A stretch of 64,000 nt of DNA from Bacteroidales bacterium (lineage in GTDB: Bacteria; Bacteroidota; Bacteroidia; Bacteroidales; UBA932): NCBI GenBank assembly GCA_017555965.1, contig JAFZFH010000012.1, positions 62,001 through 126,000 on the forward strand. Reading direction: 5' to 3'. The notes under the pieces are model-generated. The model saw only the letters and a list, made by a program, of their open reading frames with translations, was not told the origin of the DNA and ran no database searches. The translations under genes and the position numbers were made by a program. Of the stretch, positions 11,643 to 20,067 are shown in pieces (position 1 is the stretch's first letter; each line of letters begins with the position of its first letter).

Positions 11643-12866
11643 CTATTCAGCTGTTATTTCATAGCCCCATGGAGCCTTGAGTTCAACCTTTACAGTGACC
11701 TTGTTCTCAGGAAGAGTACGGGTAAACACAAGCACGTCATCCTCAGCAGACACAACTTCGAACTTACCGCCCTTATCACCTGCTGCGAGAGCAGGATTGT
11801 CATGACGGATCTGGATGAGTTCCTTGTAGAAGTCGAAGTATTCATTCTTCTCCCACGCAGGAATGTGATCCTTCTCGAAGAATTCGAATCTCTTGTTCCA
11901 TCCCATTTCCTGACCGGTATAGATCAGAGGCTGACCGTCAGGAAGAGTAAAGGTAAGGACAGCCATCACCTTGGCTGCGTCACCCATTCTCTCGAACTCG
12001 GTACCAGCCCATGAATTCTCGTCATGGTTCGATGTAAACATGAGACGGAATGCATCTGCAGGATGTCTTTCGGCATCCTTTGCAAGATAAGCAAGAAGGT
12101 CACCGACATTCTGCTCGCCGCGTGCGATCGAATTCATCATATGATGAAGCTCCCATGAGTATGAAGCATTGAAGCCTGAAAGAGTATGGAGCATAGGCTC
12201 CTCACCTTCTGCGAGCCAGTACATGTGCGGATAGTCTGCACGGAGTCCTGCGATAGTCTCCTGCCAGAACTCGAGCGGAACCTCGCATGCCATGTCGCAA
12301 CGGAAACCGTCGATGCCACGCTCCATCCAGAAACGGAGGGCATCCTGCATTCCCTTCCACACGTCCTTGTTCTCATAGTTGAGGTTTGCGGTATCAGACC
12401 AGTCAGCTGTAAAGGTTGTGTTTCCTTCAGCATCACGCTCGTACCAGTCTGCAGGCTTTCCGCTCTCCCACACTGCATCCGGAGATGTATGGTTTGCCAC
12501 CCAGTCGATCACGACGCGAAGACCGAGTCTGTGAGCCTCTGCGACAAAGTTGTCGAAATCCTCAAGAGTTCCGAATTCAGGGTTGATGTCGCAGTAGTTT
12601 CTGACGGCATAGTATGAACCTAGAGTTCCCTTGCGTCCCTCCACTCCGATCGGATAGATCGGCATGAGCCAGACGATATCCACACCCATTTCCGCAAGGC
12701 GTGGAAGTTCTTCCTGTGCGGCGGCAAATGTGCCTTCCGGTGTATATTGGCGTACATTCATCTCGTACACCACTGAATTTTCAAGAGGCTGCTGCTTCGG
12801 TGCGGTTGTCTGTGTGCATGACAATGCCAGGAGTGCAGCGCAGATAGCAAAAATTATTCTCTTCAT
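11643..12866 (-). CDS. GH13 alpha-amylase, small lipoprotein form
   Basis: A compact 407-residue GH13 enzyme with lipobox ALLALSC (Cys17) and no accessory domain. The catalytic set is complete: DWVANH (Asp121, His126), GFRCD with nucleophile Asp191, LAEGEE with acid/base Glu220, and SNHDENS (His281-Asp282). It likely hydrolyses maltooligosaccharides. The residues after the lipid-bearing Cys (TQTTAPKQQ) are not acidic, which argues against surface export, so a periplasmic location is inferred. It lies between pullulanase and SusA in one transcription unit, separated from both by REP-like repeats. Endo or exo action cannot be told from sequence. Confidence 0.9.
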   Translation of the reverse strand: MKRIIFAICAALLALSCTQTTAPKQQPLENSVVYEMNVRQYTPEGTFAAAQEELPRLAEMGVDIVWLMPIYPIGVEGRKGTLGSYYAVRNYCDINPEFGTLEDFDNFVAEAHRLGLRVVIDWVANHTSPDAVWESGKPADWYERDAEGNTTFTADWSDTANLNYENKDVWKGMQDALRFWMERGIDGFRCDMACEVPLEFWQETIAGLRADYPHMYWLAEGEEPMLHTLSGFNASYSWELHHMMNSIARGEQNVGDLLAYLAKDAERHPADAFRLMFTSNHDENSWAGTEFERMGDAAKVMAVLTFTLPDGQPLIYTGQEMGWNKRFEFFEKDHIPAWEKNEYFDFYKELIQIRHDNPALAAGDKGGKFEVVSAEDDVLVFTRTLPENKVTVKVELKAPWGYEITAE

Positions 12867-12892
12867 ATATTTTGGTTTTTATTTTTCTTTCA

Positions 12893-13016
12893 GATCCCCG
12901 ATCAGGTCGGGGATGACCGGACATCATTGCCGGGGATGACCGGACATCATTGTCGGGGATGACCAACCGTCATTGTCGGGGATGACCAACCGTCATTGCC
13001 GGCCTGACCGGCAATC
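12893..13016. repeat. REP-like array: palindrome A, four 23-bp tandem repeats, palindrome B
   Basis: Left palindrome A (arms ATCCCCGA/TCGGGGAT) leads into four head-to-tail 23-bp units at 12909, 12932, 12955 and 12978. Each unit begins GGGGATGACC and ends TCATTGYC. A right palindrome B (arms ATTGCCGG/CCGGCAAT) closes the array and touches the pullulanase stop codon. Units 1-2 share one central variant (GGACA) and units 3-4 another (AACCG), as expected from stepwise duplication. Confidence 0.9.
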
Positions 13017-14989
13017 TACATTTCAGCAAGGATGGTTGCGGAAGTAGCTCCGGCTGCGCAGTAGGAACCGCTGTAGGCTCCGATGCTGTCCGCATCCGCA
13101 TAACCGTTCTGAGCAAGAACCACATAATTACCCTCAGGTATCTCAATCTTCACATTCTTCTTCGAACCGTTGAGAAGCACTGTAAGAGACTTCGCCGAGT
13201 CTATGCCCTCGAGACCGCTGATGCGGAATGCGACTACACATGGATCATCCACCTCGATGAACTGGAGTTTCTCACGTACAAGATCTGCATCTCCAAGGCA
13301 GAAGCCAGGATGAGCGTGACGGATGGCGGCAAGTTCAGCATAATACCTGACAAGATCATTGTACTTTGTCTTGTATGTCCAGTCGATCGCATTGATCGAA
13401 TCCGGCTGGTTGTAGCTGTTCTTTATACCCTGCTTGTGGCGGTAAAGTTCCTCACCGTTGAAGATGAACGGAATTCCCTGCGAGGTGTATACGGCAGTCT
13501 GGGCAAGCTTCACCATCTTCAGTCTCTCTGCTTCTGTAGCCTCAGCAGCCTCCTCAAGACGGTCACGCAGACAGTGGTCGTCGTGGCAGCTCACATAGCT
13601 CACATGCTGGAGAGGATTGTTTGTCCAACGCTCCACTGACACCTGAGGATGTTCAACTCCTCCTGCGATACCGAACTCGACATTCGCCTTGTTTCCTTCA
13701 ACACCATCCATGAAGCCGGCATTCTCACATCCGAGCGGGCCGCGCACTGCGTCGCGGATATTGTCGCTGAATGCACCGACCTTGTCAAGCATGTATGTAT
13801 TCGCCTTAAGAGCGATTTCTTCTGCAGGATATGCTGGAGACTCGGCAGCCCATCCTTCGCCGTAGATCACGACGTTCGGATCGATGGCGTGCAGACGCTC
13901 GCTGATCTCATTCATCGTATCGATGTCGTGGATGGCCATGAGGTCGAAACGGAAACCGTCGATATGATATTCATTCATCCACCATTCGAGCGACTCGATC
14001 ATGTATTTGCGGAACATCTCCTGCTCAGATGCAGTCTCGTTGCCGCAGCCCGAACCGTTGTAGAAAGTGCCGTCTTCGCGCATGCGGTAGAAGTAACCCG
14101 GCATGGTACGCTCGAAACCTGTGACAGACGCATTGGTGGTATGGTTGTAGACCACATCCAGAATCACTCGGAAGCCTGCCTTGTGGAGTGACTGTACCAT
14201 CTGCTTGAATTCCCTGATACGTGCAACCGGATTGTATGGATCTGTCGAGAACGATCCCTCAACCGCATTGTAGTTGAGAGGCTCATATCCCCAGTTGTAC
14301 TGATTATCCTCAAGACGTGTCTCGTCGATTGTCGCAAAGTCAGTCGAAGGAAGGAGCTGAATATAGGTCACGCCCAATTCCTTGAGGTGATCGATACCGG
14401 TAGAAAGGCCGTCAGGATTCTTAGTTCCTTCCTCAGTGAGAGCGAGATACTTTCCCTTGTTGCTTATTCCCGAAGTCTGATGAACAGAAAAATCCCTGTG
14501 CTGAAGCTCATAGACGATGATGTCAGAAGGCTTGATTTCCGGACTCACATCTTCTGCCCAACCTTCAGGATCCGTATCAGCCCAGTCAACCACAGCTCCA
14601 CGCATGCCGTTCACACCGACAGCCTTTGCCGCAATACCGGCAGTCTCCTCCAGCCAGTTGCCGTTCTTCTGTACCTGGAATGTGTAGAATGCACCCTTCA
14701 CATCTTCTGAGACAACAGCAGTCCAAAGACCACCCTTTGTCTTCTTCATGTTGACGATCTTGAAGGCAGCCTCATCAGAAGCAGAGTGATAAAGCCTCAA
14801 CTGAGCGGCCTCAGCATCCGGAGCCCATACAGAGAATACTGTGTTGTTTCCGTTGTAGACACACTCCTCGAGTGTTGTCTCCGGTACAGGATAGGCTCCC
14901 TCCGAAGCACATGAAGCCAGAGCGGCAGCCGTTAATGTTCCCATCAGAATAAATTTAAATATCTTCATAACCGTATTTCGTATTTTCAT
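13016..14989 (-). CDS. pulA: Type I pullulanase (GH13 with CBM48-like N-terminal domain)
   Basis: Debranching enzyme that cuts alpha-1,6 links in pullulan and limit dextrins. The 657-residue product has a lipobox (AAALASC, Cys27) and an N-terminal CBM48-like domain (about 42-130, FSVWAPDAE). It carries the type I pullulanase signature YNWGY at 231-235. GH13 residues are DVVYNH (Asp278, His283), GFRFD (nucleophile Asp349), YGEGW (Glu378) and SCHDDH (His469-Asp470). A second ATG at 14968 gives a shorter signal peptide. It is the first gene of the pullulanase-GH13-SusA-GH97 unit and is preceded by a LytTR-type operator. Confidence 0.95.
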   Translation of the reverse strand: MKIRNTVMKIFKFILMGTLTAAALASCASEGAYPVPETTLEECVYNGNNTVFSVWAPDAEAAQLRLYHSASDEAAFKIVNMKKTKGGLWTAVVSEDVKGAFYTFQVQKNGNWLEETAGIAAKAVGVNGMRGAVVDWADTDPEGWAEDVSPEIKPSDIIVYELQHRDFSVHQTSGISNKGKYLALTEEGTKNPDGLSTGIDHLKELGVTYIQLLPSTDFATIDETRLEDNQYNWGYEPLNYNAVEGSFSTDPYNPVARIREFKQMVQSLHKAGFRVILDVVYNHTTNASVTGFERTMPGYFYRMREDGTFYNGSGCGNETASEQEMFRKYMIESLEWWMNEYHIDGFRFDLMAIHDIDTMNEISERLHAIDPNVVIYGEGWAAESPAYPAEEIALKANTYMLDKVGAFSDNIRDAVRGPLGCENAGFMDGVEGNKANVEFGIAGGVEHPQVSVERWTNNPLQHVSYVSCHDDHCLRDRLEEAAEATEAERLKMVKLAQTAVYTSQGIPFIFNGEELYRHKQGIKNSYNQPDSINAIDWTYKTKYNDLVRYYAELAAIRHAHPGFCLGDADLVREKLQFIEVDDPCVVAFRISGLEGIDSAKSLTVLLNGSKKNVKIEIPEGNYVVLAQNGYADADSIGAYSGSYCAAGATSATILAEM

Positions 14990-15007
14990 AATTGCTTACA
15001 AATCTTA

Positions 15008-15015
15008 CGAATATA
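15008..15015 (-). promoter_or_regulatory. Variant -7 box of the pullulanase unit (TATATTCG)
   Basis: On the minus strand this reads TATATTCG, one base off TAnnTTTG. It is preceded by AATGAT and stands exactly 33 bp from the operator at 15049-15099. The MFS promoter at 33653-33660 has the same one-base change, the same AATGAT and the same 33-bp distance. An overlapping weaker alternative is AAGATTTG at 14999-15006. Confidence 0.6.
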
Positions 15016-15048
15016 ATCATTTTGCCTTATATATTATAAATATATAAG

Positions 15049-15099
15049 ACGAACTGCCGATTGATTACGATGAGTGGTCGGATTTTATCGACGAAACAA
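15049..15099 (-). promoter_or_regulatory. Putative LytTR operator upstream of pullulanase, three direct repeats
   Basis: On the minus strand three 9-bp elements follow one another with 12-bp spacers (21-bp period, two helical turns): TTGTTTCGT (15091-15099), ACCACTCAT (15070-15078) and GCAGTTCGT (15049-15057). Against the LytTR consensus [TA][AC][CA]GTTN[AG][TC] they match at about 6, 7 and 8 of 9 positions. The whole block aligns with the better-matching operator at 33694-33744, including spacer sequence AAAATCCG. Function is inferred. Confidence 0.65.
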
Positions 15100-15152
15100 C
15101 ACTCACACACCCGAATTCCGCAACCCACCATCATCCGACATAATACAGAAAG

Positions 15153-15178
15153 TGCGTGCCGCCACTAGGGAGCACGCA
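15153..15178 (-). terminator. Possible terminator after susD1
   Basis: Inverted repeat with arms TGCGTGC and GCACGCA and a 12-base loop, about 45 bp beyond the susD1 stop. On the minus strand only a weak T-rich tail (CTTTCTG) follows. It is the only candidate terminator for the malQ-susC1-susD1 unit. The remainder of the 14990-15223 gap holds the pullulanase promoter and operator and nothing else I recognise. Confidence 0.35.
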
Positions 15179-15223
15179 GAGTCTGGAAAGAGCTGAGGTT
15201 CAAAGAGATACAGAATGCGGGCA

Positions 15224-16855
15224 TCATCTGCTGTAGCCGGGATTCTGGACGAGAAGGTCGTTGGCGGAGAGCTCGGTCGGAGGAATCGGGAAGATGCTCC
15301 TGTAGGCAGGAAAGGCCTGACCGGCGAATGTATCACCGCCTTTATAAGGCCAGAGATAGTCCGAGGTGTTGTACAACCCGAATCGTATCAGGTCGGTACG
15401 GCGGTGTGCCTCCCACATGAGTTCTCGTGCGCGTTCGGCAACCAGGAAGTCAGCGGTAATCTCTGCCGGCGGATCGACTCCGGCCCTCTGCGAAAGAAGG
15501 GCTACATATGGCATGGCGGTCTGCGGAACTCCAAGGTTCATGCATGCCTCCGCATAGATAAGATATATCTCAGCCAGGCGGACCATCGGGAAGTCGACGT
15601 CAGAAAAGGCCTTCACCGCTGATACCGGAAGATAGGCCTGATCTGTCTGACCGTATGGTATGTTATTGAATTTCAGGCAGGACCATCCGTTCATAAAGGA
15701 GTACAGTGCACCGTCCATGGACTCGGAACGTCCCTTGATATAGAACATCCTTCCTCTGGCATCCACCACATTGTAGGCACCCGTAACATAATTCTGGCCA
15801 TTGACGTTGAAATATCTGGAGACATATTCATACGGAACCCGGAGGCCCGCCCAACCGTTACGCTGACCGTTCGGACGAGACTGGTCGGTGATGTCTGTGG
15901 AAGCAAGACTTGCACTCAGAAGGTATGATGTGCCTCCGTATGACTGGGTCAGCTCCGCATTGTACGATACTGCCCAAAGCATCTCCGAACGTACCAGAGG
16001 ATTCTCTCCGTTATCTCCCCTGAAAAGCGCGGCGTAGTCCGGACAGAGGGAATATCCCATGGAAAAGATGTCCTCACAGACAGATTTTGCTTCAGTCCAC
16101 ATTGAGACTCCGGTATAGACCTGTGCATTGAGGTACATCCTGGCAAGAAGGCCGGATACCGATCCCTTGTCCGCTCTCGGATAGAGGGCAAGGGCAGCAG
16201 GCATCGGACTTTCTGCAGAACGGAGATATTCGAGCTCGTTTACGCAGAACTCGAATATATCCTTCCTGGAAGCCTGTGAAGGGAAATATGTGCCTCCGAA
16301 AGGCGAGTTCTCAGTTGTGAACGGAACGCTTCCGAAGCAGTCCAGAGCCATCCAGTAAAGATAGGCTCTTATGAATCTTGCCTCTGCCCTGAAACCATCG
16401 ATCTTAGCTGCGAGCTCCGCTGAAACACCCCTGGAAGAGAGTCTGGAAGGAGTGGTCTGACGCAGATACTCGTTGGCGAAGGAAATTCCCTGGAGGGTTC
16501 GCACATACACGGCATAGACCGCATCGTTCTGGGTCTCATTCCATGTGTTCGTATTCAGGGCACGGACCCAGGCGTCGTTCTCCCAGGAACATTTCGCCGC
16601 ATCAGCGGTGGTCTCCTGGACTGACCAGAAGGCTCTGATGATCTCTGACGCTCCTCCGTCCATCTGCTGGAGATCCGTAAGGTCATTGGTCACGAACTGG
16701 AAGTACAGTCGGGTCAGTCCCTGCAGGTAGGCCTGCTCGGAATTGCCGTAGACATATTCTGATACCGGTTCCGTATTGTTGAGCGGGAGGGTATTGAGGT
16801 CGTTGACGCAGGCGGTCATTGCCGCTGCTGTCAGGATGTATATTATTCGTTTCAT
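15224..16855 (-). CDS. susD: SusD-like starch-binding lipoprotein, copy 1
   Basis: A 543-residue RagB/SusD-family lipoprotein (signal ending AAAMTAC) that would sit on the outer membrane as the lid of its SusC partner and bind glucan. The SusD features are clear: N-terminal LNTLPLNNTEP, helical repeat segments, and a C-terminal block with RRTDLIRFG and FPIPPTELSANDLLVQNPGY. It follows susC1 after a 102-bp gap that holds REP-like repeats. Substrate is inferred from malQ upstream and the amylases downstream. Residues after the lipid Cys (VNDLN) are mildly acidic, compatible with surface export. Confidence 0.92.
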   Translation of the reverse strand: MKRIIYILTAAAMTACVNDLNTLPLNNTEPVSEYVYGNSEQAYLQGLTRLYFQFVTNDLTDLQQMDGGASEIIRAFWSVQETTADAAKCSWENDAWVRALNTNTWNETQNDAVYAVYVRTLQGISFANEYLRQTTPSRLSSRGVSAELAAKIDGFRAEARFIRAYLYWMALDCFGSVPFTTENSPFGGTYFPSQASRKDIFEFCVNELEYLRSAESPMPAALALYPRADKGSVSGLLARMYLNAQVYTGVSMWTEAKSVCEDIFSMGYSLCPDYAALFRGDNGENPLVRSEMLWAVSYNAELTQSYGGTSYLLSASLASTDITDQSRPNGQRNGWAGLRVPYEYVSRYFNVNGQNYVTGAYNVVDARGRMFYIKGRSESMDGALYSFMNGWSCLKFNNIPYGQTDQAYLPVSAVKAFSDVDFPMVRLAEIYLIYAEACMNLGVPQTAMPYVALLSQRAGVDPPAEITADFLVAERARELMWEAHRRTDLIRFGLYNTSDYLWPYKGGDTFAGQAFPAYRSIFPIPPTELSANDLLVQNPGYSR

Positions 16856-16870
16856 TGTTCATTCGTTTTT

Positions 16871-16957
16871 GGTCCCCGATCGGGTCGGGGATGACGGTTG
16901 GGGATGGTTCCCCGATCAGGTCGGGGATGACGGTTGTGACGGGGATGACTGGGGACA
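16871..16957. repeat. REP-like elements, two A modules plus partial copies
   Basis: Two A palindromes lie at 16871-16895 and 16907-16931 (arms TCCCCGA/TCGGGGA, each ending GATGAC). Degenerate GGGGATGACT remnants run up to the susC1 stop codon. They fill the gap between susC1 and susD1. This is the same family as 11592 and 12893. Confidence 0.8.
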
Positions 16958-19900
16958 TCAGAAGTTTACGTTCAAGCGGAGGGAGTAGGTTCGCGGACGT
17001 GGCCACATGGTGTTGTCGATTCCGTTCTCCGAGACAGATTCAGGATCCATACCCGAATATCCTGTCAGAACGAAGACGTTCTGCAGAGACAGTCCCACAC
17101 GGATGTCGGATTCCCATGGACCTATACCTCGGAATGTATAGCCCAGATTCATGTCGTCGAGTCTGAAGAACGATGCATTCTCGAGGAAATAGTCCGAATA
17201 CCATTGTTCACCGCTGTTAGGAGCTATGAATCCTGTCTTCCTGACCAGCAGGGCCTGATTTGGCAGGGCGCCTGAATTCAGGTCAAGGGAAGCAGTGGAA
17301 TTGGCAGATGCGAAATCGTTGAAGAGCCAGTTTCCCGCAGAGCCGTGTCCGTTGAGACCGAAATCCCAATCCTTATATGTAACCTTCACATTGATACCGT
17401 AATAGAACTTCGGAGATGCGCTCTTTCCCGTCATGTATCTGTCACCTTCCGTAATCATTCCGTCACCGTCGAGATCCGCGAATTCGTTCTGCAGAGGTCT
17501 GCCGTCCGAGCCGTATTTCTGTTGATAGAGAAAATATGTATATGGGGCATAGCCGACCATCTGACGGCACAGATAACCGCCGGTTCCCTTGGAAATCGTA
17601 CCGGTCTCGATATAGTAGTTCTTATCCTCGGTAGGGTTCAGCTTGGTGAAGACAGTGCTCTGGAATGTTCCGTTGAAGCCGACATTGACACTCCAGTCAT
17701 GAGTCTGCACAGGCACGCCGTTGATCGCGAATTCAAAGCCCTCGTTGCGGATGGATCCGATGTTGGTCATGAGTTTGTTTCCGAAGTTTGCCCCCATCGG
17801 CATCTGGACCGAATTCAGAAGGTTCTTCGTATTTCGGATGTAAGCATCTATGCTTCCGCTGAGTCGGTCGTTGAAGAATCCATAATCGACGCCGAGGTTC
17901 CATGTCATCGTCGTCTCCCATCTGATGGTCGGGTCATATGCCTGCGGGAAGAGCATACCCATGAAGTTCGATCCGCCCATATCGTACTGATGGTACGAAT
18001 CCACATAGATATTATAGCGGGAAAGGTGGATATAGTCGCCGATTCCATCCTGCTGTCCGGTGAGTCCGGCAGAGAGGCGGAGCTTCATGGCCGACACATA
18101 GTCAATATCGGAAAGGAACGGTTCCTTCTTCATGTTCCATGCGAATGCTCCTGAAGGGAAGAATCCCCATCTGTACGACTTCGCAAACTTGCTGGATCCG
18201 TCTCCGCGGGCAGTGAAGGTGAATACATATTTCGAGTCTACAGAATAGTTCACACGACCGTAGAATGACACCAGAAAGTTCTCGCTTTCAGACCACGTGT
18301 ATCGCGATGCAGCGGTTTCTCCAGGATTGAGCTTGACCTCGTTCGTGATGTTGAAGTAGTCCACATATCTGTTTCCCGCCCAGTTGTTCTGCCATGAGTA
18401 TCCGGCCATGGCATCCAGGCTGTGGATACCCCATGTATGCTTGTAGTCAGCATAGGCCTCGAGCACCTGGCTTCGGCTTATTATGACACCCTTCGTATGC
18501 TGGCCGATACGGAGATTCTCCGTATCCGTATAGGCCTGGAATGAGCCCGGACGGACTCCGCTGTATGAGTCTGTATCTGTCATGTCCAGCGACGCACTTA
18601 CATTGAAGCTCAAGTCTTCAAGACCATGGACCTTATAATCGGCGGCAACACGGCCGATGAATCGAATCGATCCGGCATAGCTTTCCTTGTCATAGAGCAT
18701 TGAAAGCGGACTCGGGCCGACCAGTGCGTTAGGGCTGAAATTCTCTCCCCTGCCGTTTCCGTAGTTCCAGTAACCATTTGTGGTGGTGTAGTCAATGCCG
18801 CCGTCAGCGTTTCTCCAGAAAGGATCTGCAGTAGGGTTGAAGAATGCAGCTTTTCCTACTGTTCCACCGTCAGTGTAGTCGGAGTGTGAATAGACTGCCT
18901 TTGCATTAAAGTCCAATGTAAGATGCTTGTCAAAAAAATTCGGAGAAAGGTTCATGTCAAGAGTACCTCTGTCGTAACGAGACTCCTTCAGGGTGCCCTC
19001 CTGGCCGCTGTAAGCGAGCGATCCTCTATAAGACATCCTGTCCATATAGTTTCCACGGATGCTGACGTTATGCTCTGTCGAGAACGCAGTGCGGAACACA
19101 AGATCCTGCCAGTCTGTCTGCGAATTACCTGCAAGTTCCGCGATACGGTCTCCTGTCAGAGTACCTGAAGGAAAGACCTCAGAATAGAAGTCCGTCACCT
19201 CCTGAGCAGACATTACAGGAACCTTCTTCGAAGCATGCTGGAGACTGAATAAACCGGTATAATTGACCTGCGGCTTGCCTCCGAGACCCTTCTTTGTCGT
19301 GATGAGTATTACACCGTTAGATGCTCTGGAACCATAGATGGCAGCGGCAGATGCATCCTTCAGGACAGTAAATGACTCGATGTCATTAGGATTCAGAAGA
19401 TCGAGAGGATTTGACATGGCGCCACCTGCTCCCTGAGCGATTGGAACGCCGTCAATGACGATAAGGGGATCATTGGATGCATTCAGAGATGCTGAACCTC
19501 TGATGCGGATGCGTGACCCGGAGCCCGGACCGCCATCGCCAGGAGTGACAAGAAGACCTGCGACCTTACCCTTAAGCATATCCTGTGTATTGACGACAGC
19601 TCCTCTATTCAGGTCCTCTGCTCTGATTGCCGAAACAGAGCCTGTAAGGTCATCCTTCTTTACGGTTCCGTAACCGATGACTACAATCTCATCCAGAAAT
19701 TCCGAATCTTCAGCCAGTTTGACCAGTCTGGGAAGAGAACCTGCATGGTAGGTCTGAGGAACATAGCCCACACAGCTGATTACAACCTTCGCCTGAGGGT
19801 CTGAAACCATAAGCGTATATTTTCCGTCAGCATCGGTAGTCGTGCCATTTGAAGTGCCGACCTCAAGGACAGTCGCTCCTATCACCGGTCCGACTTCATC

Positions 19901-20002
19901 AACGACTGTTCCGCCCACTCTATAGCTGCCTTGGGCGAAAACAAAAGCGCCGCCTGCACATGAAAGCGCAAAGGCGACGCATATAATAATTAACCTGTTC
20001 AT
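16958..20002 (-). CDS. susC: SusC-like TonB-dependent outer-membrane transporter, copy 1
   Basis: A 1014-residue SusC/RagA-family receptor that imports oligosaccharides across the outer membrane with TonB energy. Seen in order: signal peptide ending FVFAQ, a carboxypeptidase-like regulatory domain (about 27-100, GTTTDADGKYTL), a TonB-box-like FLDEIVVIGYGTVKK, a plug with ASAAAIYGSRASNGVILITTKKG, and a long barrel ending in Phe (LRLNVNF). It pairs with susD1. It lies 65 bp after malQ and has its own -7 box inside a palindrome just before the start codon. Confidence 0.95.
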   Translation of the reverse strand: MNRLIIICVAFALSCAGGAFVFAQGSYRVGGTVVDEVGPVIGATVLEVGTSNGTTTDADGKYTLMVSDPQAKVVISCVGYVPQTYHAGSLPRLVKLAEDSEFLDEIVVIGYGTVKKDDLTGSVSAIRAEDLNRGAVVNTQDMLKGKVAGLLVTPGDGGPGSGSRIRIRGSASLNASNDPLIVIDGVPIAQGAGGAMSNPLDLLNPNDIESFTVLKDASAAAIYGSRASNGVILITTKKGLGGKPQVNYTGLFSLQHASKKVPVMSAQEVTDFYSEVFPSGTLTGDRIAELAGNSQTDWQDLVFRTAFSTEHNVSIRGNYMDRMSYRGSLAYSGQEGTLKESRYDRGTLDMNLSPNFFDKHLTLDFNAKAVYSHSDYTDGGTVGKAAFFNPTADPFWRNADGGIDYTTTNGYWNYGNGRGENFSPNALVGPSPLSMLYDKESYAGSIRFIGRVAADYKVHGLEDLSFNVSASLDMTDTDSYSGVRPGSFQAYTDTENLRIGQHTKGVIISRSQVLEAYADYKHTWGIHSLDAMAGYSWQNNWAGNRYVDYFNITNEVKLNPGETAASRYTWSESENFLVSFYGRVNYSVDSKYVFTFTARGDGSSKFAKSYRWGFFPSGAFAWNMKKEPFLSDIDYVSAMKLRLSAGLTGQQDGIGDYIHLSRYNIYVDSYHQYDMGGSNFMGMLFPQAYDPTIRWETTMTWNLGVDYGFFNDRLSGSIDAYIRNTKNLLNSVQMPMGANFGNKLMTNIGSIRNEGFEFAINGVPVQTHDWSVNVGFNGTFQSTVFTKLNPTEDKNYYIETGTISKGTGGYLCRQMVGYAPYTYFLYQQKYGSDGRPLQNEFADLDGDGMITEGDRYMTGKSASPKFYYGINVKVTYKDWDFGLNGHGSAGNWLFNDFASANSTASLDLNSGALPNQALLVRKTGFIAPNSGEQWYSDYFLENASFFRLDDMNLGYTFRGIGPWESDIRVGLSLQNVFVLTGYSGMDPESVSENGIDNTMWPRPRTYSLRLNVNF

Positions 20003-20005
20003 ATA

Positions 20006-20042
20006 AGTCCGTTTTATAATTATTCAAAATTATCAACGGACT
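20006..20042 (-). promoter_or_regulatory. Palindrome enclosing a -7 box before susC1
   Basis: Arms AGTCCGTT and AACGGACT form an 8-bp perfect inverted repeat ending 3 bp before the susC1 ATG. Inside, TAATTTTG (20025-20032, minus strand) matches the -7 consensus TAnnTTTG exactly, and the flanking AT-rich segments also pair partly. It could be an operator over a secondary promoter, or an mRNA hairpin covering the translation start when transcription comes from malQ. Confidence 0.5.
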
Positions 20043-20067
20043 CCAAGGCAATCCTCGGACCAAACTG

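Noticed and set aside
12909..13000. Regular 23-bp repeats as a possible CRISPR array
   Set aside because: The units are directly tandem with no spacers, are bordered by palindromes seen elsewhere in the window, and no cas gene is present.
15079..15223. A possible small gene or pseudogene between susD1 and pullulanase
   Set aside because: Open frames here run on as shadows of susD1 or lack a start; only the operator, promoter and a weak hairpin are supported.
20028..20041. A single perfect LytTR half-site (TCCGTTGAT) upstream of susC1
   Set aside because: No second repeat lies 21 bp away in phase; the nearest similar stretch (TCCGAGGAT) is 19 bp away and mismatched in the core. One 9-bp degenerate match is expected by chance.
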